From NCBI GenBank assembly GCA_964643435.1, contig CAZXPY010000009.1:1-19492 (forward strand): a DNA stretch of 19,492 nt. The letters run 5' to 3'. This stretch comes from CAZXPY01 sp964643435. Lineage in GTDB: Bacteria > Patescibacteriota > Microgenomatia > Woykebacterales > RBG-16-39-9b. Positions 13,334 through 19,492 of this stretch are shown here, piece after piece (within the stretch, counting starts at the first letter, position 1; each line of letters starts with the position of its first letter). The notes below the pieces were generated by a model. That model searched no databases, had not been told where the DNA came from, and worked only from the letters and a program-made list of their open reading frames with translations. The position numbers and the translations under genes are program-made.

Positions 13334-13675
13334 ATGGCGAGGAGAAAGAGAAAACTTACTCCGGAAGAGGAAGAGTTTGAGCGAAAAACCGGCGCAATTA
13401 TAGTCAAAGGCAAAGAAGGCAAAAGGCTTGAAAGGATTTTCCAACGATTTCAGCGCGATGGTGATTATATTAATGCCAATCGAACTGAACTTTTGCGCCA
13501 ATATCCTGACCAATTTGTGGCTGTTTTCAAGGAAAAGGTGATTGACGCAGACAAAGAACTTGATAAGTTGATCAAGAGGCTGAAACGCCGATACACAATC
13601 GAAACTCGTGCAAGGATGCGCATCGAATTCCTCCACACTAAGCGCCCAACTTGGATCCTACTGCACGCCGCTTAA
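13334..13675 (+). CDS. Small basic protein with DUF5678-like domain
   Basis: A 113-residue protein. The N-terminus (MARRKRKLTPEEEEFERKTG) is highly charged and probably flexible. Residues from about 45 on (INANRTELLRQYPDQFVAVF, then KVIDADKELDKLIKRLKRRY) resemble DUF5678, a short alpha/beta domain in which Asn-x-x-x-Leu, Tyr-Pro-Asp and a V-A-V strand recur. The domain has no established function and is common in archaea and candidate-phyla bacteria. ATG 13334 is preceded by AAAGGAG with 6-nt spacing. The gene stands alone downstream of the structured RNA and converges on a small minus-strand ORF. The match rests on motif memory, so the family call is moderate. Confidence 0.7.
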   Translation: MARRKRKLTPEEEEFERKTGAIIVKGKEGKRLERIFQRFQRDGDYINANRTELLRQYPDQFVAVFKEKVIDADKELDKLIKRLKRRYTIETRARMRIEFLHTKRPTWILLHAA

Positions 13676-13794
13676 ATAATTTTAAACTCGATCTCATCTT
13701 TTTCGAGGCTGGTAGATACTGTATCGCCAGCCTTAATTTTTTCTTCCACTATTCCCAGTGCCAATTCAACAAAACCAGCGATCTTGGATCTCAT
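13672..13794 (-). pseudogene. Short minus-strand ORF, possible remnant of a Clp-type ATPase C-terminus
   Basis: ATG 13794 to TAA 13672 encodes 40 residues. The part LALGIVEEKIKAGDTV followed by EKDEIEFKI resembles the extreme C-terminus of ClpB/ClpC-type ATPases (LAxxILxGxIKxGDTV, then a short strand ending in VFK). No larger frame continues upstream, and a promoter and SpeD-like gene occupy that side. It is either a decayed gene end or a tiny gene. The stop overlaps that of the DUF5678-like gene in convergent orientation. Confidence 0.35.
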
Positions 13795-13800
13795 TGTTTA

Positions 13801-13831
13801 TTGACAATCTGCGGTAAATATGCGTTAATTT
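13801..13831 (+). promoter_or_regulatory. Possible promoter of the SpeD-like gene
   Basis: TTGACA at 13801-13806, with a weak TTAATT at 13825-13830 after 18 nt. The GTG start at 13837 would then be leaderless, as for other genes here. Confidence 0.45.
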
Positions 13832-13836
13832 TACAC

Positions 13837-14229
13837 GTGAGGGTAAATTATTTTGGGTTGCACTTAACCTTGGACGCATACGGTGCTAATAAAGAAAATT
13901 TAGCTAATAAAGAATCAATTAAAAAATTCCTCGATAGTCTTCCAGAACTAATTGGTATGAAAAAACTAGGCGAGGCGCAAGTTTTTGAATACGATGGGGG
14001 AGGGAACAAAGAAGATTGGGGTTATTCTGGTTTTGTAGTTATTACCACCTCCCATATCAGCATCCATACCTACCCAGAAAAGGGATATTTTGCGGCTGAC
14101 GTTTTTTCGTGCAGCTTTTTCGACTACAAAAAAATACTCTCCAAATTTAAGAAAACCTTCAAATTTAAAACTTATGAACACCAAGTTATTAGACGTGGTT
14201 TAAAGTTCAAAAGAAATGTTTTCACCTAA
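13837..14229 (+). CDS. SpeD-like pyruvoyl-dependent decarboxylase
   Basis: A 130-residue proenzyme of the AdoMet decarboxylase (SpeD, class 1b) family. These cleave themselves to make a pyruvoyl cofactor. The N-terminal strand YFGLHLTLDAYGA, the processing region TTSHISIHTYPE and DVFSC are visible. Ser72, His77 and Cys92 have the same spacing as Ser63, His68 and Cys83 of the Thermotoga maritima enzyme. The residue before the processing Ser is Thr instead of Glu. I start at GTG 13837; an open frame reaches 13651 but overlaps the previous gene and has no homology there. No spermidine synthase is nearby. Some SpeD homologues in bacteria and archaea act as arginine or ornithine decarboxylases, so the substrate is open. 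The last codons lie in a 31-bp repeat shared with the fic start. Confidence 0.82.
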   Translation: MRVNYFGLHLTLDAYGANKENLANKESIKKFLDSLPELIGMKKLGEAQVFEYDGGGNKEDWGYSGFVVITTSHISIHTYPEKGYFAADVFSCSFFDYKKILSKFKKTFKFKTYEHQVIRRGLKFKRNVFT

Positions 14230-14246
14230 GTTCAACATAACCAATA
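14216..14246. repeat. 31-bp direct repeat, left copy
   Basis: Identical over 31 bp to 14356-14386, with an offset of 140 bp. This copy overlaps the last 14 bases of the SpeD-like gene and duplicates the first ten fic codons (ATGTTTTCACC onwards). Confidence 0.9.
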
Positions 14247-14355
14247 GCACGCTCGTAGCTTATGCCGTCCGCACTTCGTGCCGAAGCCAGCTACTCCGCG
14301 TGCTGCGACCACTTCGCCGAGTTAAACTTGGCTTCGTGGACTAAAGATCTTGAAT
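14247..14355. mobile_element. Palindromic insertion between the 31-bp repeats
   Basis: A 109-bp GC-rich segment that folds on itself. AGCACGC (14246-14252) pairs with GCGTGCT (about 14297-14303), TAGCT with AGCTA inside, and GCAC-TTC-GTGC at the tip. The first base of the outer arm is shared with the repeat. It looks like a REP- or MITE-type element. It separates SpeD from Fic and leaves a duplicated fic start. A related element lies at 17652-17730. Confidence 0.55.
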
Positions 14356-14386
14356 ATGTTTTCACCTAAGTTCAACATAACCAATA
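14356..14386. repeat. 31-bp direct repeat, right copy (start of fic)
   Basis: Exact copy of 14216-14246. It encodes MFSPKFNITN, the N-terminus of the Fic protein. Confidence 0.9.
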
Positions 14387-15405
14387 AGATTTTGACCAAT
14401 ATCGGTAAAATCGAGGCCGCGAAAGAAATAATTGAAAACGCGCCCCTCGTTCCTGCCTACGAAGCAAAATTTCGGGAGGAAGCAATTATCCGCACTGTCC
14501 ATCACGGTACCCATATTGAAGGCAACCCCTTGGAGCAAAAAGAAGTAGCCCAAGTTCTGGCGGGGCAAAAAATTTCCGCAAGGGATCGGGATATCCAAGA
14601 GATTTTAAATTATCGAGAAGTATTAAAATATATCGATTCTGCAAAAGACGAACCGATCAGCGAAAAAGTTTTATTAAAAATTCACAAACTGACTACTAAA
14701 AAAATTTTACCCGAGAGTCAATCTGGCAATTACCGCAAAATAGCTGTAAAAGTAACTAATTGGGCCACTGGTGAAACCTCTTATCTACCACCGACTCCCG
14801 AAAAAGTAGTAGCCCAAGTCCGTGACTTCCTTTTTTGGCTAAACCAGACTACTAATGAAGATATTCATCCGGTAATTAAAGCCGCAATTACCCATTATTG
14901 TTTGGTAGCGATTCACCCCTTTACTGATGGCAATGGTCGGGCGGCAAGAGCTCTCGCAACGTTAATTTTATTTAAAGAAAATTATGATATTAAAAAATTC
15001 TTTTCCTTGGAAGAGTATTTTGATCGGGACGCGGATTCGTACTACCATACGCTGCAGCAAACTTCCAATCAATCAAAAGAAATTAGTGAGCGTGACCTAA
15101 CCAATTGGATAGAGTACTTTATAGTCGGGTTGGCAATAGAGCTCTCTCGGATCAGAGAAAAAGTGCAGCGTCTTTCCGTGGATTTGAAATTAAAAAGTAA
15201 GATGGGCCAAATACCTCTGAACGAGCGCCAATTGAAATTAGTCGAACATATGCAAGAAGTTGGTCAGATTACAAATAAAGACTGGCGCAGTTTACTACCG
15301 ATGGTTAGCGACGATACCATTTTGCGGGATATGAAATACCTGATGAAGAAGGGTCTAGTGAAAAAACGTGGTTCCACCAAAGCCGCGATCTACCTTTTGA
15401 AATAA
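14356..15405 (+). CDS. Fic family protein (probable AMPylase) with C-terminal winged helix
   Basis: A 349-residue Fic/DOC enzyme. The active-site motif HPFTDGNGRAAR (187-198) matches the canonical HxFx(D/E)GNGRxxR, which supports transfer of AMP from ATP to a target hydroxyl. An N-terminal inhibitory-helix motif, GTHIEGN with Glu55, resembles the (S/T)xIEGN motif of autoinhibited class II Fic proteins. The last 65 residues (LNERQLKLVEHMQEVGQITNKDW to LVKKRGSTKAAIYLL) form a winged-helix DNA-binding domain. This arrangement is common in bacteria and often autoregulated or linked to toxin-like behaviour; the target is unknown. I start at ATG 14356; TTG 14350 is possible. No antitoxin gene is adjacent. 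A palindromic insertion lies just upstream. Confidence 0.92.
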   Translation: MFSPKFNITNKILTNIGKIEAAKEIIENAPLVPAYEAKFREEAIIRTVHHGTHIEGNPLEQKEVAQVLAGQKISARDRDIQEILNYREVLKYIDSAKDEPISEKVLLKIHKLTTKKILPESQSGNYRKIAVKVTNWATGETSYLPPTPEKVVAQVRDFLFWLNQTTNEDIHPVIKAAITHYCLVAIHPFTDGNGRAARALATLILFKENYDIKKFFSLEEYFDRDADSYYHTLQQTSNQSKEISERDLTNWIEYFIVGLAIELSRIREKVQRLSVDLKLKSKMGQIPLNERQLKLVEHMQEVGQITNKDWRSLLPMVSDDTILRDMKYLMKKGLVKKRGSTKAAIYLLK

Positions 15406-15439
15406 AAAAGCGTTGTACAGCCTAAAGCTACACAACGCT
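15404..15439 (-). terminator. Terminator of the pyrC-pyrD operon
   Basis: AGCGTTGT (15409-15416) pairs with ACAACGCT (15432-15439). On the minus strand the stem is followed by TTTTTTATT, a classical Rho-independent terminator. It lies between convergent fic and pyrD; on the plus strand there is no T-run. Confidence 0.75.
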
Positions 15440-15455
15440 AATGTCTCTCCAAACT

Positions 15456-16535
15456 TTAATTTTGCGAACCGACAATTTCCTGGATAGAACCGATTCCTTC
15501 ACTATCAAGATAGGTAGCAAGGCCTTTGCAGACTCGTCGGGCCATCCACGGACCCTCATAGACGAAACCGGTGTAAGTTTGCACCAAGCTTGCTCCAGCT
15601 AGGATCTTTTCCAAAACATCTTGCCAAGTGAAAACCCCCCCAACACCAATTATTGGCAACTTACCTTCGGTACGCTGGTAGATGTAACGGATGATTTCTG
15701 TGGAGCGGGCTGCCAAAGGCCTACCACTCAAGCCACCAGTTTCCACCTTCCGGCTACTCTTAAGAGTTTCTGGACGCTGAACCGTAGTATTCGTAGCGAT
15801 TATGCCTGAAACTTCAAGCCCAGTTATCACCTCTAGAATGTCATCAACCTCTGCCCAAGAAAGATCCGGCGCGATTTTCACTAGAACTGGTTTGTTCGGC
15901 GCTTTTGTGTTCCGAACATAAGTTACTTCTTCGACTAGTCTTGCTAAAGCGCCTTTACCTTGGAGCTCTCTTAATCGGGCGGTGTTGGGTGAACTCACGT
16001 TTACGCTTATGTAGTGGCCGTACCCAGCCAGCTCCCAAGTGACAGATACGTAATCATTCAGTGCTGTGCCGGCGTCGACGCTAGCTTTGTTTGCACCAAC
16101 GTTGATCCCAACAATTACTTCTGTCACCGGTGTTTTCTGCAAGTTCTCTTGAACTACACCCGCTCCCAGGCTGTTAAAACCCATTCGGTTAATAAGCGCT
16201 TGGTCGTCAATTAAGCGGAATAATCTTGGTCTAGGATTTCCGGTTTGGGGCAGTGGAACGACTGTTCCTATCTCGATGTGACCAAAACCTAGGGCAGCAA
16301 GCCCTGATATAGCAGCAGCGTTCTTGTCAAAGCCTGCTGCTAGCCCAATAGGATTAGGAAATTCTAAGCCAAACACACTTACCTTCAGACGCGGGTCTTC
16401 GTGGGACAACCGCCTCTTGATAAGGTTGCGTATTAAGGCTGATTTTCCTGCCCAGTGCAAAAGAGTTAAGGCCTTATCATGCGTGGACTCCGCATCAAGA
16501 CTACTAAGGACTGGAAAGAGTACGCTTTTGTACAA
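15456..16535 (-). CDS. pyrD: Dihydroorotate dehydrogenase, class 2 (quinone type)
   Basis: A flavoenzyme of 359 residues that oxidises dihydroorotate to orotate in pyrimidine synthesis. Visible are NPIGLAAGFDKN (61-72), GNPRPRLFRL (99-108), NRMGFN (116-121), the active-site segment VNVSSPNT (178-185) and GVGGVFTWQDVLEKILAGASLVQTYTGF. Class 2 enzymes use Ser as base, as here, and class 1 enzymes Cys. The N-terminal segment MYKSVLFPVLSSLDAESTHDKALTLL resembles the amphipathic helices that dock class 2 enzymes on the membrane to reach quinone. The TTG start lies 1 nt after the pyrC stop, with AGGAGAGG inside the end of pyrC as ribosome binding site. It is in an operon with pyrC. Confidence 0.94.
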   Translation of the reverse strand: MYKSVLFPVLSSLDAESTHDKALTLLHWAGKSALIRNLIKRRLSHEDPRLKVSVFGLEFPNPIGLAAGFDKNAAAISGLAALGFGHIEIGTVVPLPQTGNPRPRLFRLIDDQALINRMGFNSLGAGVVQENLQKTPVTEVIVGINVGANKASVDAGTALNDYVSVTWELAGYGHYISVNVSSPNTARLRELQGKGALARLVEEVTYVRNTKAPNKPVLVKIAPDLSWAEVDDILEVITGLEVSGIIATNTTVQRPETLKSSRKVETGGLSGRPLAARSTEIIRYIYQRTEGKLPIIGVGGVFTWQDVLEKILAGASLVQTYTGFVYEGPWMARRVCKGLATYLDSEGIGSIQEIVGSQN

Positions 16536-16536
16536 C

Positions 16537-17580
16537 TTAGAGCACCTCTCCTTTCCTGGCTAGTATTTCGCCATCTTTGGCTACTTCTCTGCCGTGAAGG
16601 ACGATTCGACGTATTCTTCCCTTAATTCTCAAACCTTCGTAAGGGGAACGACCGGCTCTCGAGTGAATCATTTCCCGTGTAAATTCGAAGATATCGTTTT
16701 CGTCAACTTCCATGTATGAGTTTGGATCTAGCTTAATATTAAAGATTTCCGCTGGACGGCTACTCATCATTCGGACGAGGTCTTCAGTAGAAAGGCCAAC
16801 TTGATAGAAAAGCTTCCACATCAGCTGAAATGCTCCTTCGCCAATTACTCCAAACGGTGGGTTTTCGCTGGCCTTTTCTTCTGGAGCGTGAGGAGCGTGG
16901 TCGGTAGCGATAATATCGATTGTCCCATCCTTGATACCACGCCAAACTGCTTCCAAATCTTTGGTAGTTCCAAGGGGTGGTTTCATTTTGCCATATGGGC
17001 CAAGTTTAGGTAGATTATCCTCGGTGAAGATGCAATGATGAGGACAAACTTCAGCAGTAACTTTCTGACCAGCCTCTTTTGCTTTTCTAATGATCTCCAC
17101 TTCTTCCTTTAAACTCACATGGCACACATGCAACCTTTGCCGATACAAAGATGAAAGCTCTAAAACCATTTTAAGTAGCCCTGCCCCTTCTGCATGGACA
17201 AGGATTGGTGTGGTTGGTGGCCAGGTGAGAAATGCCCGATCAACACTTCCTTTATCAAGTTGCAAGTTGCCAGTCGTTGGGTTTAGGTAAACCTTTAGGC
17301 CTTTGACAAGATTATATACTTTGACAAACTCCTCAAGGTTTTGGCCATTTGTTCCAAAGTGAAACCCAACATCACAATAAATCTTTCCTTCCGCCTTTTT
17401 GCGTGCTTGGACTATTGCGGAATGGTTAATCAGTGGTGGGTCGGTGTTTGGCATTGCCAAAACCAGCCCAAAACCGCTCAGAAGGGCTGCCTTTGTTTCA
17501 GTTTCGAAAGTACCTTTGGGCTGTTGATTGAAGTCTCGGGCGTGGAAATGGGCGTCTATTAATAAGGGAATCCGTAACAT
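16537..17580 (-). CDS. pyrC: Dihydroorotase
   Basis: A zinc amidohydrolase of 347 residues that cyclises carbamoyl-aspartate to dihydroorotate, the step before PyrD. Metal ligands are visible: the HxH pair in IDAHFHARDF (His11, His13), a probable carboxylated Lys in GLKVYLNP, His in LVHAEG and HVCHVS, and the catalytic Asp in ATDHAPH. The pattern is closer to the allantoinase/CAD-type dihydroorotases than to E. coli PyrC. I start at ATG 17580, with AAGGAGG 6 nt upstream; an in-frame TTG at 17640 would add 20 residues without homology. A leader hairpin with a U-tract lies between promoter and start. The stop is 1 nt from the pyrD start. Confidence 0.94.
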   Translation of the reverse strand: MLRIPLLIDAHFHARDFNQQPKGTFETETKAALLSGFGLVLAMPNTDPPLINHSAIVQARKKAEGKIYCDVGFHFGTNGQNLEEFVKVYNLVKGLKVYLNPTTGNLQLDKGSVDRAFLTWPPTTPILVHAEGAGLLKMVLELSSLYRQRLHVCHVSLKEEVEIIRKAKEAGQKVTAEVCPHHCIFTEDNLPKLGPYGKMKPPLGTTKDLEAVWRGIKDGTIDIIATDHAPHAPEEKASENPPFGVIGEGAFQLMWKLFYQVGLSTEDLVRMMSSRPAEIFNIKLDPNSYMEVDENDIFEFTREMIHSRAGRSPYEGLRIKGRIRRIVLHGREVAKDGEILARKGEVL

Positions 17581-17612
17581 CCGGTTCCTCCTTGATTTTA
17601 AGGTGCTTATAG

Positions 17613-17633
17613 AAAAGCCGCTCAAAGAGCAGC
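17613..17633 (-). promoter_or_regulatory. Attenuator-like hairpin in the pyrC-pyrD leader
   Basis: On the minus strand GCTGCTC (17633-17627), loop TTT, GAGCGGC (17623-17617) form a 7-bp stem with one G-U pair, followed directly by TTTT. It lies between the predicted transcription start (about 17639) and the pyrC start. Confidence 0.5.
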
Positions 17634-17645
17634 TAACCAATCGTT

Positions 17646-17651
17646 ATTATA
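17646..17651 (-). promoter_or_regulatory. Extended -10 promoter of pyrC-pyrD
   Basis: On the minus strand TGC-TATAAT, with start near 17639, giving a leader of about 59 nt before ATG 17580. This is one of few visible leadered genes, consistent with leader-based control. Confidence 0.6.
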
Positions 17652-17730
17652 GCACGCTTCGTAACTAAATACTTTGCTTTGCTCAAGTACTTAGGTACTC
17701 TCACATGCTGCGCCGCTTCCGCTCCTAAGC
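17652..17730. repeat. Palindromic intergenic element between pyrC and lig
   Basis: It opens AGCACGCTTCGTA and closes near ATGCTGCGCCGCTTC, similar to the ends of the element at 14246-14320 (AGCACGCTCGTA and GTGCTGCGACCACTTC). Its core CTAAATACTT / AAGTACTTAG forms a 9-of-10 inverted repeat with loop TGCTTTGCTC. A short dispersed palindromic family is the simplest reading. Confidence 0.5.
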
Positions 17731-17740
17731 ATAAAACTGA

Positions 17741-17746
17741 TATAAT
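17741..17746 (+). promoter_or_regulatory. Extended -10 promoter, leaderless start of lig
   Basis: TGA-TATAAT ends 6 nt before ATG 17753, with no Shine-Dalgarno sequence. Confidence 0.62.
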
Positions 17747-17752
17747 TAAAGT

Positions 17753-19492
17753 ATGAAATTTTCGGTTCTTGCTAGCTATTTTGAAAAATTGGAAGGTACG
17801 TCTAGCCGAATAGAGCTTACTAAGACTCTTTCTGATCTCTTTAAGAATTTATCGGCAGAAGAAATTGATAAAGTTTGTTATTTATTGCAAGGACGGGTGG
17901 TGCCGTTTTTTGAACCGATTGAAATTGGGATGGCGGACAAGATGGTAGAACAAGCGCTTTCACAGGCTTACGATGTTCCTAGGGAAGAAGTCCGAAAACT
18001 GGCAACTGAACTAGGGGATATGGGGCGCACTGCAGAGCAGCTAAGTTCAAAGTTTAAAGTGAAAAGTTCAAAATTAGAAATCTTAGATGTTTATGAAGGG
18101 TTGTATAAAATTGCGAGGACGGGTGGGAAAGGAAGTGTTGAGAAGAAAATATCAACTCTGGCGGAGCTTTTGAAAAATTTGGATGCAAAAAGTGCAAAGC
18201 ATCTGCTAAAAATCACCTTGGCGAAGTTAAGATTGGGCATTGGTGACCCAACAATACTGGATGCACTTTCCGTTGCAAAACTAGGCGATAAATCAGCCAG
18301 GCTTAGCCTGGAAGAAGCCTACAGCAAAACTAGCGATTTAGGTTTTGTCGCTAAAACTTATTGGTCCTTCGACTCCGCTCAGGATGCGTTAAACGCAGTC
18401 GAAAAAGTGGAACTTCAGGTTGGTAAACCAATCCGGCCAGCTTTAGCAGAAAGATTACCAAATGCAGCCGCCGTAATTAAAAAAGTTGGCAATCTCTTTG
18501 CCGCGGAGCCAAAATACGATGGTTTCCGCAACCAAGTACACCTACAAAAGTCAAAAGGCAAAAGTAAGCAAGGCTTGCGTTCTAACGAACTACAAAAGGC
18601 AAAAGTGGAGGAACAGAAAGAAGTTAGGATTTTTTCAAGGAACTTGGAGGATTTTACCCATGCCTTTCCCGATTTGGTCGAAGCAGTTAAGAAAGAAGTA
18701 AAAGCAAAAAGTGCGATTTTTGAAGGAGAAGCGATTGCCTTCAATCCCATAACCGGAGAATATTACCCTTTTCAAGAAACAACTAAGAGACGCCGGAAAT
18801 ATGATATTGAAGAAACCGTTAAAAAACTCCCTTTAAAACTTTTCGCTTTTGATCTGCTCTATTTAAACGGTCAAGATTTAACCGGAAAACCCTACAAGGA
18901 AAGACGTAACAAACTATCAACTATAATATCAAAAGATAACACAATAGTCCGACTCTCGGAAGAATACGTGCTTCACAGCGAAAAAGATATTGAGGATAAG
19001 TTTTCCGAAGCAGTTACCAGCGGTTTGGAAGGCTTGATGATTAAAAAATTGGATTCTCCTTATAAAGCTGGAGCCCGCGGTTTTCACTGGATTAAATTTA
19101 AAAGAGCCGCCTCTGGGCAACTTTCCGATACCATAGATTGTGTTCTACTTGGGATTTATACTGGGACTGGAAAGAGAACTGAATTTGGCGCTGGAGGATT
19201 ACTGGTTGGCGTTTATGATCAGAAAAACGATGAGTTTGTTACGGTTAGTCGTATTGGTACCGGTTTGACTGATAAGGAGTGGCGGGCTGTTTTCAAGATA
19301 GCTCAAAAAATCCGCGTACCCCACAAACCAGCCCGGGTAAAGGCTTTGATCGAACCTTCATTTTGGGTGGAGCCAAAGGAGGTTTTGGAAATTTTTGCCG
19401 ACGAGATTACTCGGTCTCCTGTTCACACTGCTGGCAAAATAGGCGATAATCCAGGTTACGCCCTTCGTTTTCCTCGTCTTATTTCCTTCCGT
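17753..19492 (+). CDS. lig: ATP-dependent DNA ligase, archaeal type (3' end beyond window)
   Basis: It seals nicks with ATP through a lysyl-AMP intermediate. The 580 visible residues cover the N-terminal DNA-binding domain (about 1-230), the adenylation domain and the OB fold. The nucleotidyl motif is KYDGFR with Lys254. Others are IFSRNLEDFT (motif Ia), FEGEAIAF (III), FAFDLLYLNG (IIIa), EGLMIKK (IV) and the motif V region HWIKFKR. The frame is open at the window end, at LRFPRLISFR, near the usual C-terminus. Such ligases occur in archaea and some candidate-phyla bacteria; most bacteria use NAD-dependent LigA. Three in-frame segments look like inserted intergenic repeats: 18043-18072, about 18361-18384 and 18542-18606. 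The last adds about 25 residues between motifs I and Ia. Confidence 0.94.
   Translation, partial: MKFSVLASYFEKLEGTSSRIELTKTLSDLFKNLSAEEIDKVCYLLQGRVVPFFEPIEIGMADKMVEQALSQAYDVPREEVRKLATELGDMGRTAEQLSSKFKVKSSKLEILDVYEGLYKIARTGGKGSVEKKISTLAELLKNLDAKSAKHLLKITLAKLRLGIGDPTILDALSVAKLGDKSARLSLEEAYSKTSDLGFVAKTYWSFDSAQDALNAVEKVELQVGKPIRPALAERLPNAAAVIKKVGNLFAAEPKYDGFRNQVHLQKSKGKSKQGLRSNELQKAKVEEQKEVRIFSRNLEDFTHAFPDLVEAVKKEVKAKSAIFEGEAIAFNPITGEYYPFQETTKRRRKYDIEETVKKLPLKLFAFDLLYLNGQDLTGKPYKERRNKLSTIISKDNTIVRLSEEYVLHSEKDIEDKFSEAVTSGLEGLMIKKLDSPYKAGARGFHWIKFKRAASGQLSDTIDCVLLGIYTGTGKRTEFGAGGLLVGVYDQKNDEFVTVSRIGTGLTDKEWRAVFKIAQKIRVPHKPARVKALIEPSFWVEPKEVLEIFADEITRSPVHTAGKIGDNPGYALRFPRLISFR

Noticed and set aside
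13651..13836. N-terminal extension of the SpeD-like protein
   Set aside because: It overlaps the preceding gene, has no family similarity, and would add 62 residues to a family of about 120-130.
14216..14344. 42-codon frame starting at the left copy of the duplicated fic start
   Set aside because: It is the duplicated fic start running into the palindromic insertion; the product beyond residue 10 has no coding character.
17581..17640. 20-residue N-terminal extension of PyrC from TTG 17640
   Set aside because: ATG 17580 has a strong SD and fits homology; the extension covers the leader hairpin.
1..19492. Alternative genetic code (TGA as Gly)
   Set aside because: TGA ends the GT2 and GT4 genes at conserved positions with tight overlaps, and no in-frame TGA interrupts conserved domains.
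1..19492. CRISPR array or complete transposon
   Set aside because: No regularly spaced repeats and no transposase gene are visible; only short palindromes and two tyrosine recombinases.

Overview
The window looks like a chromosomal segment of a Candidate Phyla Radiation (Patescibacteria) bacterium, most likely from the Microgenomates side. The reasons are the compact AT-rich coding, the gene set (archaeal-type ATP-dependent DNA ligase, S23 four-helix-bundle protein, DUF5678-like protein, short PolA without proofreading domain, SpeD-like small decarboxylase) and the many first genes with a TATAAT-like -10 box only 6-9 nt before the start codon. TGA is used as an ordinary stop (for example the ATGA overlap of the GT4 and folD genes), so this is not a TGA=Gly lineage. 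The taxonomic call is inference. The sequence is a scaffold with two 100-N gaps (1468-1567 and 10023-10122).

Layout. 1-863 (-): tyrosine integrase, cut by the window start, with a strong promoter and repeated half-sites upstream. 972-1325 (+): FtsB/DivIC-like division protein. 1393-1823: tRNA cluster (probable initiator-type CAT tRNA interrupted by a gap, an intact CAT tRNA, and a 3'-half tRNA remnant). 1971-4902 (+): trpS and ftsH. 4928-5830 (-): Xer-type recombinase convergent with ftsH, with a near-perfect palindrome just upstream. 5955-9413 (+): polA, S23 protein, fpg/mutM. 9511-10022 (+): second fpg/mutM, cut by the gap. 10123-12902 (+): GT2 (5' cut), GT4 and folD, tightly coupled. 12912-13304 (+): a structured non-coding RNA of about 370 nt with its own promoter and terminator, which I cannot assign to a known class. 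13334-14229: DUF5678-like protein, a small minus-strand fragment, and a SpeD-like decarboxylase. 14216-15405: a palindromic insertion flanked by a 31-bp duplication, then a Fic protein. 15456-17580 (-): pyrC-pyrD operon with an attenuator-like leader hairpin. 17753-end (+): ATP-dependent DNA ligase, cut at the window end.

Functionally the segment mixes housekeeping (translation: tRNAs and trpS; proteostasis: ftsH; division: ftsB; replication/repair: polA, fpg, lig; one-carbon: folD; pyrimidine synthesis: pyrC and pyrD; glycolipid or surface sugars: GT2 and GT4) with recombination functions (two tyrosine recombinases). The most unusual items are the unidentified RNA, in-frame repeat-like insertions in the ligase gene, the palindrome next to the Xer gene, the divergent Fpg paralogue, and the lone SpeD homologue.
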